In this document: one piece after another, positions 34,002 through 47,094 of the stretch
Position numbering within the stretch: position 1 is the stretch's first letter
Layout: every line of letters starts with the position of its first letter
From: Prochlorococcus sp. AG-436-C14
Lineage (GTDB): Bacteria > Cyanobacteriota > Cyanobacteriia > PCC-6307 > Cyanobiaceae
NCBI GenBank assembly: GCA_003209755.1
Contig: QCPD01000005.1
Coordinates: 47,789-111,788, forward strand
Direction of reading: 5' to 3'
DNA: 64,000 nucleotides
Notes under the pieces: model-generated
The model's input: the letters and a program-made list of their open reading frames with translations, nothing else
What the model was told of the DNA's origin: nothing
Databases searched by the model: none
Position numbers and translations under genes: made by a program

Positions 34002-34376
34002 TTATTGATTAACTAATGAGAATCCAAATGCAAAAGAAATGATTCCTAGAGATACAGAAATTATAAATAACTTTAAAGCTCTAGAAAATTTTAGTTGCAA
34101 ACATAAAAAAAACAGATCATAAACAAAAGAAGAAAAAGTACTGAAGCTTCCCAAAAAACCAATTGAAAAGAATAATAGTAGTTGGTAGGAATAAATAAAA
34201 GAGCTAAATTGATCTATAAGCGACAAAAATAAACCAAGGGAAAAAGAGGCAAGAGTATTAATTATTAGAATTAATAAATCCTTACTTAAATTAAATTTTT
34301 CTAATTTATTAAAAATTTTAAATCTAGTATTAGCTCCTAAAATTGCACCAAAAGAAACAAATAAAATCTCAGACAT
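34002..34376 (-). CDS. crcB: Fluoride channel CrcB/Fluc paralog 1
   Basis: GAILGANTRF; IGFLGSFSTFSSFVYDL. Confidence 0.92.
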   Translation of the reverse strand: MSEILFVSFGAILGANTRFKIFNKLEKFNLSKDLLILIINTLASFSLGLFLSLIDQFSSFIYSYQLLLFFSIGFLGSFSTFSSFVYDLFFLCLQLKFSRALKLFIISVSLGIISFAFGFSLVNQ

Positions 34377-34379
34377 ATA

Positions 34380-36727
<2,348 letters not shown>

Positions 36728-36857
36728 TTAGGTGAAACCTTTCCTGAAATTTCAATTTAACATCGGTATTAAGGAAAGTCTTAGGAAAAATTTCAAAACC
36801 AAATCAAAAAATTTAATTTCATGCAATTACTGCTAATAAACCCCCTGAAAGACAATC

Positions 36858-37757
36858 ATGCAACCCAATAAGCCTCTTGTAATAGCCATTATGGGACCAA
36901 CTGCAAGTGGTAAAACTGAGCTTGCAGTAGATATCGCAAAAACAATCAAGTCAAATATTCATAATGTCGATTCTCGCCAAATTTATATTGATATGGATAT
37001 TGGCACTGCAAAGCCAACAGCAGATCAACAAAAACAAGTAAAGCATTTCCTAATTGATATTTGTTTGCCCTCTAAACCTATAAATCTTCATGATTTTCAA
37101 TGCATAGCCAAAACATCCATGGAGAAAGACCTAGAGAAAAAAGGTTTCACTTTACTTGTAGGCGGAAGTGGCTTATATCTTCAAGCATTAATTGGAGGAA
37201 TTAATCCTCCAGCGGTACCTCCACAAAAATTTTTCAGAGATCAACTTGAAAAAATAGATAAAACCGAACGTCATAAATTATTAAAGTGTTGTGATCCCTC
37301 TGCGGCGGAAAAGATACATCCAGAAGACTCAATAAGAACAATTCGTGCACTCGAAGTCTTTTATGCAACAGGAAAAATGTTTTCTAAGCAAAAAAACATG
37401 AGCTCTAATCCTTGGAGAGTGATAGAAATTGGATTGAATCCCGGCAATTTACGCAATAGAATCCAATGCAGAACTGAAGAAATGTATAAAAAAGGGTTAA
37501 TAGAAGAAACAGAAGAATTGATCAATAAATACGGAAATGATTTACAGTTGCTTAAAACTATTGGATATGGTGAAGCAAGGTCTATTATTAATGGAAAGAT
37601 TAATTACGAGGAGGCTTTAGAAATAACAATAAAACGAACTTGCCAATTAGCCAAAAGACAAAAGACTTGGTTTAGAAATAAGCATAATTCTAAATGGCTA
37701 AATGACGAGAATGCATTAACAGAAGCTTTATCTTCTATCTATGAGGTTCTAAGTTGA
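36858..37757 (+). CDS. miaA: tRNA dimethylallyltransferase
   Basis: [32 protein letters not shown]. Confidence 0.96.
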   Translation: MQPNKPLVIAIMGPTASGKTELAVDIAKTIKSNIHNVDSRQIYIDMDIGTAKPTADQQKQVKHFLIDICLPSKPINLHDFQCIAKTSMEKDLEKKGFTLLVGGSGLYLQALIGGINPPAVPPQKFFRDQLEKIDKTERHKLLKCCDPSAAEKIHPEDSIRTIRALEVFYATGKMFSKQKNMSSNPWRVIEIGLNPGNLRNRIQCRTEEMYKKGLIEETEELINKYGNDLQLLKTIGYGEARSIINGKINYEEALEITIKRTCQLAKRQKTWFRNKHNSKWLNDENALTEALSSIYEVLS

Positions 37758-37817
37758 TTACTTCAAATATGCTTAGAATCAGCAAGAAAGGAACTCTCCA
37801 CATAAATTAATCACTGA

Positions 37818-38426
37818 ATGCCACCACGTCCCCGTTTTGATCGTCGCGCTCCAGAAAGAGAGCTCCCAAACATTAATGAGAGAATCAGCTATTCCGACTT
37901 GCGAGTTGTTGATTCAGATGGCACACAGCTTGGTGTCATCAGCAGAGAGGAAGCTTTAGACGTTGCTAAAGAGAGAGAACTAGATCTTGTTTTAGTCAGT
38001 GAAAAGGCTACCCCACCAGTATGCCGAATAATGAATTATGGGAAATTTAAGTTTGAGCAAGAAAAAAAAGCAAAAGAAGCTAAGAAAAAATCACATCAAA
38101 CAGAAGTGAAAGAAGTAAAAATGAGATATAAAATTGATCAGCATGATTATCAAGTCCGTATTAGTCAGGCCACTAGATTTTTAAAGGCTGGAGATAAAGT
38201 TAAATGCACGGTTATATTTAGAGGCCGCGAAATTCAACATACTGCGTTAGCTGAAACTCTTCTAAAAAGAATGGCCAAAGATTTGGAAGAAAAAGCTGAA
38301 GTACAACAATCACCTAAAAGAGAGGGAAGAAATATGATCATGTTTTTAACTCCTCGTAAAACTCCTCTTTTAAAGAAAGAAACAGAGGAAACTGAGCCAA
38401 AAAAAGCTTTGAGAACAATTAATTAA
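37818..38426 (+). CDS. infC: Translation initiation factor IF-3
   Basis: [54 protein letters not shown]. Confidence 0.97.
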   Translation: MPPRPRFDRRAPERELPNINERISYSDLRVVDSDGTQLGVISREEALDVAKERELDLVLVSEKATPPVCRIMNYGKFKFEQEKKAKEAKKKSHQTEVKEVKMRYKIDQHDYQVRISQATRFLKAGDKVKCTVIFRGREIQHTALAETLLKRMAKDLEEKAEVQQSPKREGRNMIMFLTPRKTPLLKKETEETEPKKALRTIN

Positions 38427-38519
38427 ATTAAACAAACTTGTCAATGGACAAACAATTAATTGTCACTGGTCCTTCTATTTATTAGTGTATCCGCATTCAC
38501 ACCTGGCATAACTTAACGA

Positions 38520-39509
38520 GTGAGATTCCACATTCAACAGGAAAGTGAAATACCTGCATCAAGTCAGTTATACAATCAAATTTGTTTTGCCATTGCAGCA
38601 AGGCATTACCCCCCTGGACACAGATTGCCAAGTACTAGACAGCTTGCAATGCAAACAGGTTTACATCGGAACACTATAAGCAAAGTGTATCGGCAACTAG
38701 AGACGGATGGAGTTGTTGAAGCTATTGCAGGTTCGGGTATTTATGTTCGAGATCAACAAAAGCAAAAAGATTTAAGAAGTACCTCTCATTCAATACGAAA
38801 AAAAGGGATTCAAGATGTGGACCATGAGGTCCGAAAAAGCATTGATGAACTTTTAAATGCTGGATGTACTTTGCAGCAAACTAGAGATTTGTTTACTCGT
38901 GAAATTGATTGGAGACTGAGATGCGGAGCCCGATTACTTGTTAGTACACCCAGAGAAGATATAGGGGCATCTTTACTAATTGCAGAAGAATTAGCACCTC
39001 ATTTAGATGTTCCAGTAGAGGTTGTGCCAATGGAAGAGCTAGAAAGTGTCTTAGAAAGTTCCAGTAAAGGAACAGTCGTAACTAGTAGATATTTTTTACA
39101 ACCTTTAGAAGAATTAGCTAAGCGCCATAAAGTAAGAGCTGTTGCAGTAGATTTAAGCGATTTTCAAAAAGAACTCAACATTCTAACAAAGCTTCGCTCA
39201 GGGAGTTGTGTTGGGATAGTAAGTATTAGTCCAGGAATACTAAGAGCAGCAGAAGTGATATTACACAGTATGCGCGGTAATGAATTACTTTTGATGACTG
39301 CTAATCCTGATGTAGGAAGTCGTCTAATTGCTTTATTAAGAGCAGCTAGTCACGTAATTTGTGATAGCCCTAGCTTGCCTGTTATTGAACATACATTGAG
39401 ACAAAACAGATCCCAATTAATGAGAATGCCACAAATTCATTGCGCGCATAAATATCTTAGCGACTCTACAATTGAAGAGTTGAGTAAAGAGATTGGCCTT
39501 CTCGAGTAA
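38520..39509 (+). CDS. GntR-family transcriptional regulator with uncharacterised C-terminal domain (GTG start)
   Basis: N-terminal GntR wHTH QLYNQICFAIAARHYPPGHRLPSTRQLAMQTGLHRNTISKVYRQLETDGVVEAIAGSGIYV. Confidence 0.9.
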   Translation: MRFHIQQESEIPASSQLYNQICFAIAARHYPPGHRLPSTRQLAMQTGLHRNTISKVYRQLETDGVVEAIAGSGIYVRDQQKQKDLRSTSHSIRKKGIQDVDHEVRKSIDELLNAGCTLQQTRDLFTREIDWRLRCGARLLVSTPREDIGASLLIAEELAPHLDVPVEVVPMEELESVLESSSKGTVVTSRYFLQPLEELAKRHKVRAVAVDLSDFQKELNILTKLRSGSCVGIVSISPGILRAAEVILHSMRGNELLLMTANPDVGSRLIALLRAASHVICDSPSLPVIEHTLRQNRSQLMRMPQIHCAHKYLSDSTIEELSKEIGLLE

Positions 39510-39527
39510 ACATTGCATTTTGAATCA

Positions 39528-40280
39528 ATGTTTCGATCACTGAGATCAGATTTCGCAATAATCAAAGAGAGGGATCCTGCTGCGAGAGGTTTTTGGGAAA
39601 TAATTTTTTGCTATCCAGGCTTTCAAGCCCTAGTAATGCACAGAATAAGCCACAAACTCTGGAAATACAAACTTCCTCTTTTACCAAGGCTAATTAGCCA
39701 CTTCACTAGATTTGTCACTGGTGTGGAGATCCATCCAGGCGCGAGGATTGGTAGAGGCGTATTTATTGATCATGGAATGGGCGTTGTGATTGGAGAAACA
39801 AGTGAAATAGGCGATCGATGCTTGCTATATCAAGGGGTAACTTTAGGAGGTACAGGGAAAGAGAGCGGGAAAAGACATCCCACTCTTGAAACTAATGTAG
39901 TTGTGGGTGCAGGAGCTAAAGTCCTCGGAGGAATTTGCGTAGGAACTAATACAAGAATTGGGGCAGGATCTGTTGTTGTAAAAAATGTTGACGCAAATAG
40001 TACTGTTGTAGGAATTCCTGGCCGCATAGTTCATCAAAGTGGAGTAAAAATCAATCCCCTAGCTCATTCTGCGCTGCCAGATACAGAAGCGAACGTATTG
40101 AGAAATCTTATGGAAAGAATTGATCAATTGGAAAGTGATATATTAGGCCTTCAAGATTTAGTAATTAAAATTCAGACAAAGAGAAAGAAAGAAGATATAA
40201 TTTTCGGCGAATCACAGAGCCTAAGAGATAAAGAAATTATAGAATTCATAGGAGATAACTTAAACCAAGAGAATAGTTAA
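39528..40280 (+). CDS. cysE: Serine O-acetyltransferase (start corrected from TTG 39513)
   Basis: Hexapeptide-repeat IHPGARIGRGVFIDHGMGVVIGETSEIGDRCLLYQGVTLGGTGKE. Confidence 0.96.
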   Translation: MFRSLRSDFAIIKERDPAARGFWEIIFCYPGFQALVMHRISHKLWKYKLPLLPRLISHFTRFVTGVEIHPGARIGRGVFIDHGMGVVIGETSEIGDRCLLYQGVTLGGTGKESGKRHPTLETNVVVGAGAKVLGGICVGTNTRIGAGSVVVKNVDANSTVVGIPGRIVHQSGVKINPLAHSALPDTEANVLRNLMERIDQLESDILGLQDLVIKIQTKRKKEDIIFGESQSLRDKEIIEFIGDNLNQENS

Positions 40281-40299
40281 GTTTTAATCTTAATTAAAT

Positions 40300-41097
40300 T
40301 TAAAGCAGAAAAGGCAATATTTTACTCTCAGAATTAAGAAGTCTAATAGTAAAGAAAAGTGCAATCAAATTAATAAATAAAATAAAAATTGAAGTTAAGT
40401 AATTGACGGAACCATCTATTATACTTAACCTAATAGGGTCTAAGATCTGATAAATAAAATTCAAATTAGTGATCCACTCTAATGAACCTAAGCTTTCTTT
40501 TTTATATAGTATGGGAGAAGTCAAAAAAACCAATTGAAGAACTATAGGAACCAATTGAGCAATATCTGTAAATCTAACACTTATGAGACATACTATTATT
40601 GGGAACCAATACATGAAAATAAATAAATTTAAAAATGGTATCCATGAATAAAATAATAAATTACTTATTAATGAAAATTGTAAAAAAAGAAGTAAAAAGA
40701 ATACTAATATAAATGACTGAAAAAATGTTTGCAATTGAAAAGACCATTCCTCTAAAGTATAAAAAATAGGCTTAACATTCATATTCTTTATATTCGAAGA
40801 ATTATGGGAAAAAAGATTAGGAGAATTAGAAATTGACGAGCTGATCGTATTCCAAATAACTAAACCAATGCCTAAATATATGAAATAAGACCTGAAATCT
40901 TGAACTGAAAAGACAGTACCATAAACAATTCCTAAAGTTCCAATTGATAATAAATTTGAAAATCCAAGCCAAAAACTTCCAAGAGTAGTTCTAGCAAACC
41001 TCGCTCTTGATCTTGAAGTAGCTGTATACCACCAAGCTTTCCTCGTTTTAAAAGCAAATTTAAAATTATCCAATAACATTTTTTCGATAATAATCAT
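40300..41097 (-). CDS. ABC-2 type polysaccharide export permease (KpsM/Wzm-like); true start may be 41079
   Basis: SRSRARFARTTLGSFWLGFSNLLSIGTLGIVYGTVF, six hydrophobic segments; overlaps the upstream ATPase gene. Confidence 0.88.
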   Translation of the reverse strand: MIIIEKMLLDNFKFAFKTRKAWWYTATSRSRARFARTTLGSFWLGFSNLLSIGTLGIVYGTVFSVQDFRSYFIYLGIGLVIWNTISSSISNSPNLFSHNSSNIKNMNVKPIFYTLEEWSFQLQTFFQSFILVFFLLLFLQFSLISNLLFYSWIPFLNLFIFMYWFPIIVCLISVRFTDIAQLVPIVLQLVFLTSPILYKKESLGSLEWITNLNFIYQILDPIRLSIIDGSVNYLTSIFILFINLIALFFTIRLLNSESKILPFLL

Positions 41098-42439
41098 GAG
41101 TATGGTAGTAATTCAATGCAGCATCTAAAGGGCCATCATATGCAATTGATCCATGACTAAAAACAACTCCTCTATTACAAAATTGTTTTAAAAGTTCCTC
41201 AGAGTGACTTGCTAAAAATAAGGTTGCTGCAGATTCCATAAATTGCTTCATTCTCTCTTCTGCTCTATCACAGAAATCTGCATCACCAGTACCAAAGCCC
41301 TCATCTATTGCTAGACAATCATGAGGACTTGAGGTAAGAATTGAAAAAATTAATCTTGCCGACATGCCCTCACTATAGGTTTTTATGGGTAAAGAAATAT
41401 ATGAACCCAGACCTGAAAATTCTATTATTTCATCTACAAAAGATTCGAAGCCAGAGAGGCTATGATTATTTAATAAATAATGCGCCTTACAAGCATCAAG
41501 TCCAGAAAGTTCTGAACTGGTCAGAAAAGTCTTTTGAAGCATTGGGTAAACATCTACTAAGACCTTTATATTTCCATTTGTAGGTAAATAAATACCAGAA
41601 ATTAATCTTAAAAAACTGCTTTTACCAGAACCATTATGTCCTATCAGTCCAACTCTCTCACCCTTCATTATAGTTAAATTAATATTATTTAAAGCAATAA
41701 TATTAGTTCTATTATTTGATTGATCTAATGCCCCACCTGTAATATTAATTGCTTTGTTAGCTAATCTCTTTGTTAGTGATCTCTGTTCAGATTGATAAAT
41801 AGGAATAGATAGAGATATATCGTTAATTTCTATAGCTGGCTCATTCAAATTTATCGGAGAATCTGACAAAGAGCAAATCAGATCCTTCACCATATCTATA
41901 GATGATTTTTCGTGATCAATATTACAAAAAAACTGAGCTACTTTAATAAATGAGTCCCCAGATATCCAAGGTGATATTGAATCAGGTTTATATAAATTAA
42001 TTAAAGTAATACTCTGACTAATTTGTTTAGTAAAAAGTTCTGCAGCGTGGATTTTATTGTTTAATATTTGAATATCCTTTTGTTCTTGCTCAAGAGGAAT
42101 TGAGTAAGTTTTATTCTTGGTAAAAACTAATTCAAATACAATATCTGAAATAGTATAGTCTTTGTTATCAACCATTTCGACCCAATAATTCAAACCATCG
42201 AAATCGACTTTTCTATTAAATAAATTTAAATATAACTTGTTTATTTTATATTCAAGAGATTTATCTTGAGCAAAAAATTTCATATACTCCTCTTGTCTAG
42301 ATAATTCATCAGATATTTCTCTAATACTCAATAACTCTTTTTGACGTGAAAGCCAATAATTTATTCCTGATGGATCACCAGGTCTTCCAAAATAAGCTAT
42401 ATATAGTGTTTGTAACTTTTTCGAATCATTATTGATCAT
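41066..42439 (-). CDS. Polysaccharide-export ABC ATPase (KpsT/Wzt-like) with N-terminal DUF4214-like module
   Basis: N-terminus LQTLYIAYFGRPGDPSGINYW...NKLYLNLFNRKVDFDGLNYW; C-terminal NBD GLIGHNGSGKSSFLRLISG (Walker A), TYSEGMSARL (signature), CLAIDEGFGTGD (Walker B). Confidence 0.9.
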   Translation of the reverse strand: MINNDSKKLQTLYIAYFGRPGDPSGINYWLSRQKELLSIREISDELSRQEEYMKFFAQDKSLEYKINKLYLNLFNRKVDFDGLNYWVEMVDNKDYTISDIVFELVFTKNKTYSIPLEQEQKDIQILNNKIHAAELFTKQISQSITLINLYKPDSISPWISGDSFIKVAQFFCNIDHEKSSIDMVKDLICSLSDSPINLNEPAIEINDISLSIPIYQSEQRSLTKRLANKAINITGGALDQSNNRTNIIALNNINLTIMKGERVGLIGHNGSGKSSFLRLISGIYLPTNGNIKVLVDVYPMLQKTFLTSSELSGLDACKAHYLLNNHSLSGFESFVDEIIEFSGLGSYISLPIKTYSEGMSARLIFSILTSSPHDCLAIDEGFGTGDADFCDRAEERMKQFMESAATLFLASHSEELLKQFCNRGVVFSHGSIAYDGPLDAALNYYHTHDYYRKNVIG

Positions 42440-42463
42440 ATAAATAATAATTAATTCTTGACT

Positions 42464-45298
42464 TTATGCCTCTACTTTCTTTTGAGTTGGTTTAAACATA
42501 AACATAGAATATATTACATTTCTTCTCATATTGATCATCATATCTAAAAACATATCATAGCCCTCATTTTTATATTCAATCAAAGGATCTTTCTGTCCAT
42601 ATCCTCTTAAACCAACTGATTCTCTTAATGAATCCATAGATTGTAAATGCTCTCTCCAAAGATTATCTAATTGTTGAAGCATGAAGAATCTTTCTGCTTG
42701 TCTCATTATTCCAGGATGTGTTTGCTCGAGTTGAGCTTCTTTAAGATCGTAAGCATTTCTTAACTGCTCTTTCAAAAACTCTTTTAATTCGTTTTTATTT
42801 AATCCAAGTACATCTCCAGATTTGAGATCATCCAATAAATAAATAAATTCTTTTACCTTCGAAACTAAGTTGTCCAAATCCCATTCTTCAGGAGGTAAGT
42901 CTTCATTTACATATGCTTCAACTATCTCTTCCATAGTTCTTTGACCATAGCCAATAACTTGAAGTTTTAATTCTTTGCCCTCTAAAACTCTTCTTCTTTC
43001 TGAGTAAACTGCTTTTCTCTGATTATTCATTACTTCATCATATTCAAATATTTGTTTTCTAATATCATAATAATAAGTTTCTACTTTCTTTTGAGCACCT
43101 TCCAATGACCTTGTAAGCATTCCAGACTCAATAGGCATATCTTCCTCAACTCGAAACGCATTCATCAGGCCAGCGACTCTATCCCCTCCAAAAATGCGAA
43201 GCAGATTATCTTCTAAAGATAAAAAGAAACGAGTACTCCCTAAATCACCTTGACGACCAGCCCTCCCTCTTAACTGATTATCAACCCTCCTAGACTCATG
43301 GCGTTCAGTTCCAATTACATGAAGACCTCCAGCTTCGCGGACTTTTTTCTCTTCACTAGTTAAGACATCTTCATATTCATTTTTGATTAGCTGTATTGCA
43401 CTTCTTAATTCAATAATATTGTTATCTTCAGTAGGTGTTTTTTCAGCAGCAGTGGCAATATAGTCATCAAGTTCAATTGAACTTAAGGCTCTATCTCCCC
43501 ATTCTTTTACTAATTTAGAAGACAATGAAACAAGTTTTTGATTTGTGTCTTCAGTTAATAAAACCGGGAATATTTTTTTTAAAGATTCAGATTGACTATT
43601 TTTTGAACTCTTAAAAGTCTCCTTTTTATCTTCTTTAAATCCCTCAGAATTCTTATTGCGTTGAAGAGGTATGGGAGGTTTATGACCTTCTTCGGGTTTT
43701 ACTAACCGAGAATTGAGAATTTCTTTGATTTTCAATCTAGCCATGTAATCGCTATTACCTCCAAGAATAATATCCGTTCCTCTTCCAGCCATATTTGTGG
43801 CTATCGTCACAGCTCCAGATCGTCCTGCTTGAGCAACTATTTCAGCTTCTCTCTCAACATTTTCAGGTTTTGCATTCAATAAATTATGAGGAACTTGCTG
43901 TTCTGATAACAGAGAACTTAGCAACTCACTCTTTTCTACACTGGTAGTTCCTACCAGAACTGGTCTTCCTTGTTGATGAATTGCAGCCGTTTCTTTCGCT
44001 ACCGCCCTCCATTTAGCCGTTTCTGTTTTAAATACTTGATCAACCCAATCTTGTCTAGAAATCTTCCTATTGGTAGGAACAACAGTCGTCTCTAATTTAT
44101 AGGTTTTTTCAAATTCAACTTCTTCAGTTTTTGCAGTTCCTGTCATTCCAGACAATCTTGGGTAAAGAAGAAAGAAGTTCTGATAAGTAATTGAAGCCAA
44201 AGTTTGAGTCTCAGGCTGAATGGGTAAATTTTCTTTTGCTTCAATTGCTTGATGTTGACCATCACTCCAACGTCTTCCAGGCATAACTCTGCCTGTAAAC
44301 TCGTCCACAATTACTGCTTCCTGATCACGAATTATATAATTAACATCTTTAACAAATAGCTCTTTGGCCTTTAAAGCATTTGTTATGTAGTGTGCCCAAG
44401 GATCTTTTGGATCAAAAAGATCTTGAACGCTTAGAAGCTTTTCTGTTTTAGCAAAACCTTCATCAGTAAGGATACAACTCCTTTGTTTCTCATCAACCTC
44501 ATAATCTCCCTCTGGATCAATTCCATCTTTACTCGTTTCAAGAGCTCGTTGTAACTTTGCTACAACTGCGGCAGCTTGTTGGTATTTTTCTTGGGGACGT
44601 TCTACCTGCCCAGAGATAATCAATGGAGTTCTAGCTTCATCTATCAAAATGGAATCGACTTCATCAATTACACAAAATTGAAAACCTCTTTGAACAATTT
44701 CAGCGTTATCTGCTGCCATATTATCTCGCAAATAATCAAAACCTAATTCTGAATTAGTCGCATAAGTCACATCACATAAATAATTTTTCCTTCTTGTTTG
44801 TGGTGTCATATCTTGCTGTATCAACCCAACCGAAAGCCCTAGAAAACGATGAACTTGTCCCATCCACTCTGCGTCTCTTCTCGCTAAATAATCATTCACA
44901 GTAACCACATGAACACCTTTACCAAGTAAAGCGTTTAGGTAACTTGGCAAGGTTGCAACTAATGTTTTCCCCTCGCCTGTCTTCATTTCTGCAATTTGGC
45001 CTTCATGTAAGACCATTCCACCAATCAATTGCACATCAAAATGTCTCATCCCAAGAACACGTTTCGAAGCTTCGCGAACAACTGCAAAAGCCTCTGGCAA
45101 GATTTCATCAAGAAGGGTTAGTTTATCTTCGTCTTTACCAGATTTCTCTAACTTTGCTCTGAATTCATTTGTTTTGTTCTTTAGATCCTGATCGGTTAAA
45201 GCTGCTATTTCTTCCTCGAAAAGGTTGATATCAGTTACAATGGGCTGGAATCTTTTGAGTTTTCTATTATTAGGATCACCAAGTAGGTTGCGAAGCAT
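42464..45298 (-). CDS. secA: Preprotein translocase subunit SecA
   Basis: [63 protein letters not shown]. Confidence 0.99.
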   Translation of the reverse strand: MLRNLLGDPNNRKLKRFQPIVTDINLFEEEIAALTDQDLKNKTNEFRAKLEKSGKDEDKLTLLDEILPEAFAVVREASKRVLGMRHFDVQLIGGMVLHEGQIAEMKTGEGKTLVATLPSYLNALLGKGVHVVTVNDYLARRDAEWMGQVHRFLGLSVGLIQQDMTPQTRRKNYLCDVTYATNSELGFDYLRDNMAADNAEIVQRGFQFCVIDEVDSILIDEARTPLIISGQVERPQEKYQQAAAVVAKLQRALETSKDGIDPEGDYEVDEKQRSCILTDEGFAKTEKLLSVQDLFDPKDPWAHYITNALKAKELFVKDVNYIIRDQEAVIVDEFTGRVMPGRRWSDGQHQAIEAKENLPIQPETQTLASITYQNFFLLYPRLSGMTGTAKTEEVEFEKTYKLETTVVPTNRKISRQDWVDQVFKTETAKWRAVAKETAAIHQQGRPVLVGTTSVEKSELLSSLLSEQQVPHNLLNAKPENVEREAEIVAQAGRSGAVTIATNMAGRGTDIILGGNSDYMARLKIKEILNSRLVKPEEGHKPPIPLQRNKNSEGFKEDKKETFKSSKNSQSESLKKIFPVLLTEDTNQKLVSLSSKLVKEWGDRALSSIELDDYIATAAEKTPTEDNNIIELRSAIQLIKNEYEDVLTSEEKKVREAGGLHVIGTERHESRRVDNQLRGRAGRQGDLGSTRFFLSLEDNLLRIFGGDRVAGLMNAFRVEEDMPIESGMLTRSLEGAQKKVETYYYDIRKQIFEYDEVMNNQRKAVYSERRRVLEGKELKLQVIGYGQRTMEEIVEAYVNEDLPPEEWDLDNLVSKVKEFIYLLDDLKSGDVLGLNKNELKEFLKEQLRNAYDLKEAQLEQTHPGIMRQAERFFMLQQLDNLWREHLQSMDSLRESVGLRGYGQKDPLIEYKNEGYDMFLDMMINMRRNVIYSMFMFKPTQKKVEA

Positions 45299-45604
45299 TT
45301 ATACTTTTTGTAGCCTCACTAATTATAGCTCAATCACTTCGAATTTACTGTTTAAGGCATGTTATTCTCGAAATAAGATCATTACATTTTACAAATCCTT
45401 TCAGAAAAAATTTAACTAAAAAAATTTTCAATTTAAACATTCAACTATGGATTTTTTAACTAAAAATATATATAAACTTGATGCCTTTAATATATAAAAA
45501 TTTATCAAATAATCCTCTAAACGAAAAAGAAATGACTCTAGTAACTAATCAATTTGATATACGATTCATCAGTGAAGTACAATATCAAGATAGTTATAAT
45601 TACT

Positions 45605-46645
45605 ATGAGTAAAAATAAAGTAGCTCTCATTACTGGGATCACAGGTCAAGATGGAAGTTATCTAGCAGAGTTACTTCTCGAAAAAAATTACATAGTCCAT
45701 GGCATCGTTCGTAGATCAAGCAATACGAATACCACTAGAATTGGACATTTAATTGAGAAAAACGAAAACAAAAGTCTATTTTTACATTATGGAGATCTAA
45801 CTCACAGCACAAATATTATTAGAATAATTAAAGAAATATTGCCTGATGAAATATACAATTTAGGAGCACAGAGTCATGTCAAGGTTAGTTTTGACTCCCC
45901 TGAGTATACAGCTCAAACGGATGCACTCGGGCCTTTAAGAATACTAGAAGCTGTTAGGATATTAAATCTCACAAAAAAAACAAGAATTTATCAAGCAAGT
46001 ACTTCAGAACTTTACGGTCTTATTCAAGAATCCCCGCAATCAGAGCTCACTCCTTTTTACCCCAGAAGTCCCTATGGAGTAGCCAAATTATATGCTTATT
46101 GGATAACAGTCAATTATAGAGAGTCCTATGGAATGTACGCTTGCAATGGCATACTTTTTAATCACGAATCTCCAAGGAGAGGGGAAACTTTTGTCACAAG
46201 AAAAATAACTAGAGGACTGACAAGAATTGCTCTTGGCATCCAAGATTGTTTATACATGGGTAATATAAATTCTCTCAGAGATTGGGGGCATGCAAAAGAT
46301 TACGTAGAGATGCAATGGAGAATGCTTCAGCAAGAGAAGCCTGAAGATTATGTTATTGCATCTGGGCAAATGACATCAGTTCGAAAATTTATTGAAATGT
46401 CTGCTAAAGAACTAAACTGGGGAGGAATTAATTGGGAGGGAGAAGGTGTTAATGAAATTGGGAAAAGAAAAGATAATGGAAAAATTGTGATAAGAATTAG
46501 CCCTGAATTCTTTAGACCAGCTGAGGTTGAAACTCTATTAGGTAATGCTGAGAAAGCAAGAAAGCAGCTGGGATGGGAACCCTCTACAACACTAGAGCAA
46601 CTAGTCCAAGAAATGATTGAAAAAGATATGAATTTAGCAAAATAA
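45605..46645 (+). CDS. gmd: GDP-mannose 4,6-dehydratase (start corrected from 45554)
   Basis: [90 protein letters not shown]. Confidence 0.97.
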   Translation: MSKNKVALITGITGQDGSYLAELLLEKNYIVHGIVRRSSNTNTTRIGHLIEKNENKSLFLHYGDLTHSTNIIRIIKEILPDEIYNLGAQSHVKVSFDSPEYTAQTDALGPLRILEAVRILNLTKKTRIYQASTSELYGLIQESPQSELTPFYPRSPYGVAKLYAYWITVNYRESYGMYACNGILFNHESPRRGETFVTRKITRGLTRIALGIQDCLYMGNINSLRDWGHAKDYVEMQWRMLQQEKPEDYVIASGQMTSVRKFIEMSAKELNWGGINWEGEGVNEIGKRKDNGKIVIRISPEFFRPAEVETLLGNAEKARKQLGWEPSTTLEQLVQEMIEKDMNLAK

Positions 46646-46810
46646 ATGTAAACCAATAGTAATATCTAAGGCATGCTATATATCAACATTATAGTATCAA
46701 ATAAAATTGATAAAATATTTATTTGATAGACAAAACATGCAAAATGGGGTTTCCCGCACTATACTCAAATAACAAAATGCAATAGTTTTTGTTAGTAATT
46801 TTTTTTTAAA

Positions 46811-46996
46811 ATGGCAACTATTAAAATCGACGACGTCGAATACGATTCAGACAAACTATCAGAAACAGCTAAAGCTCAAGTTGTTAGTCTTCAATTTGTG
46901 CAGAGTGAAATTAATAGACTTAAGTCACAGCTTGCTGTTTATCAAACTGCCGCGACTGGTTATACAACTGCATTAAAGAATGAACTAGATAACTAA
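46811..46996 (+). CDS. Small DUF6447-like protein (61 aa)
   Basis: MATIKIDDVEYDSDKLSETAKAQVVSLQFVQSEINRLKSQLAVYQTAATGYTTALKNELDN; recognised pattern, often near type I secretion genes. Confidence 0.75.
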   Translation: MATIKIDDVEYDSDKLSETAKAQVVSLQFVQSEINRLKSQLAVYQTAATGYTTALKNELDN

Positions 46997-47094
46997 ATGT
47001 TATAAGAATAGTCTTTGGAATGAAGAATTTGTCATTCTGAAGTTTAAAATATAACCCGGATTACTCAATCCAATGATATTGGCCTATTCTTTTA

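Noticed and set aside
39830-40037. Minus-strand ORFs inside cysE
   Set aside because: Antisense shadows of the hexapeptide-repeat region
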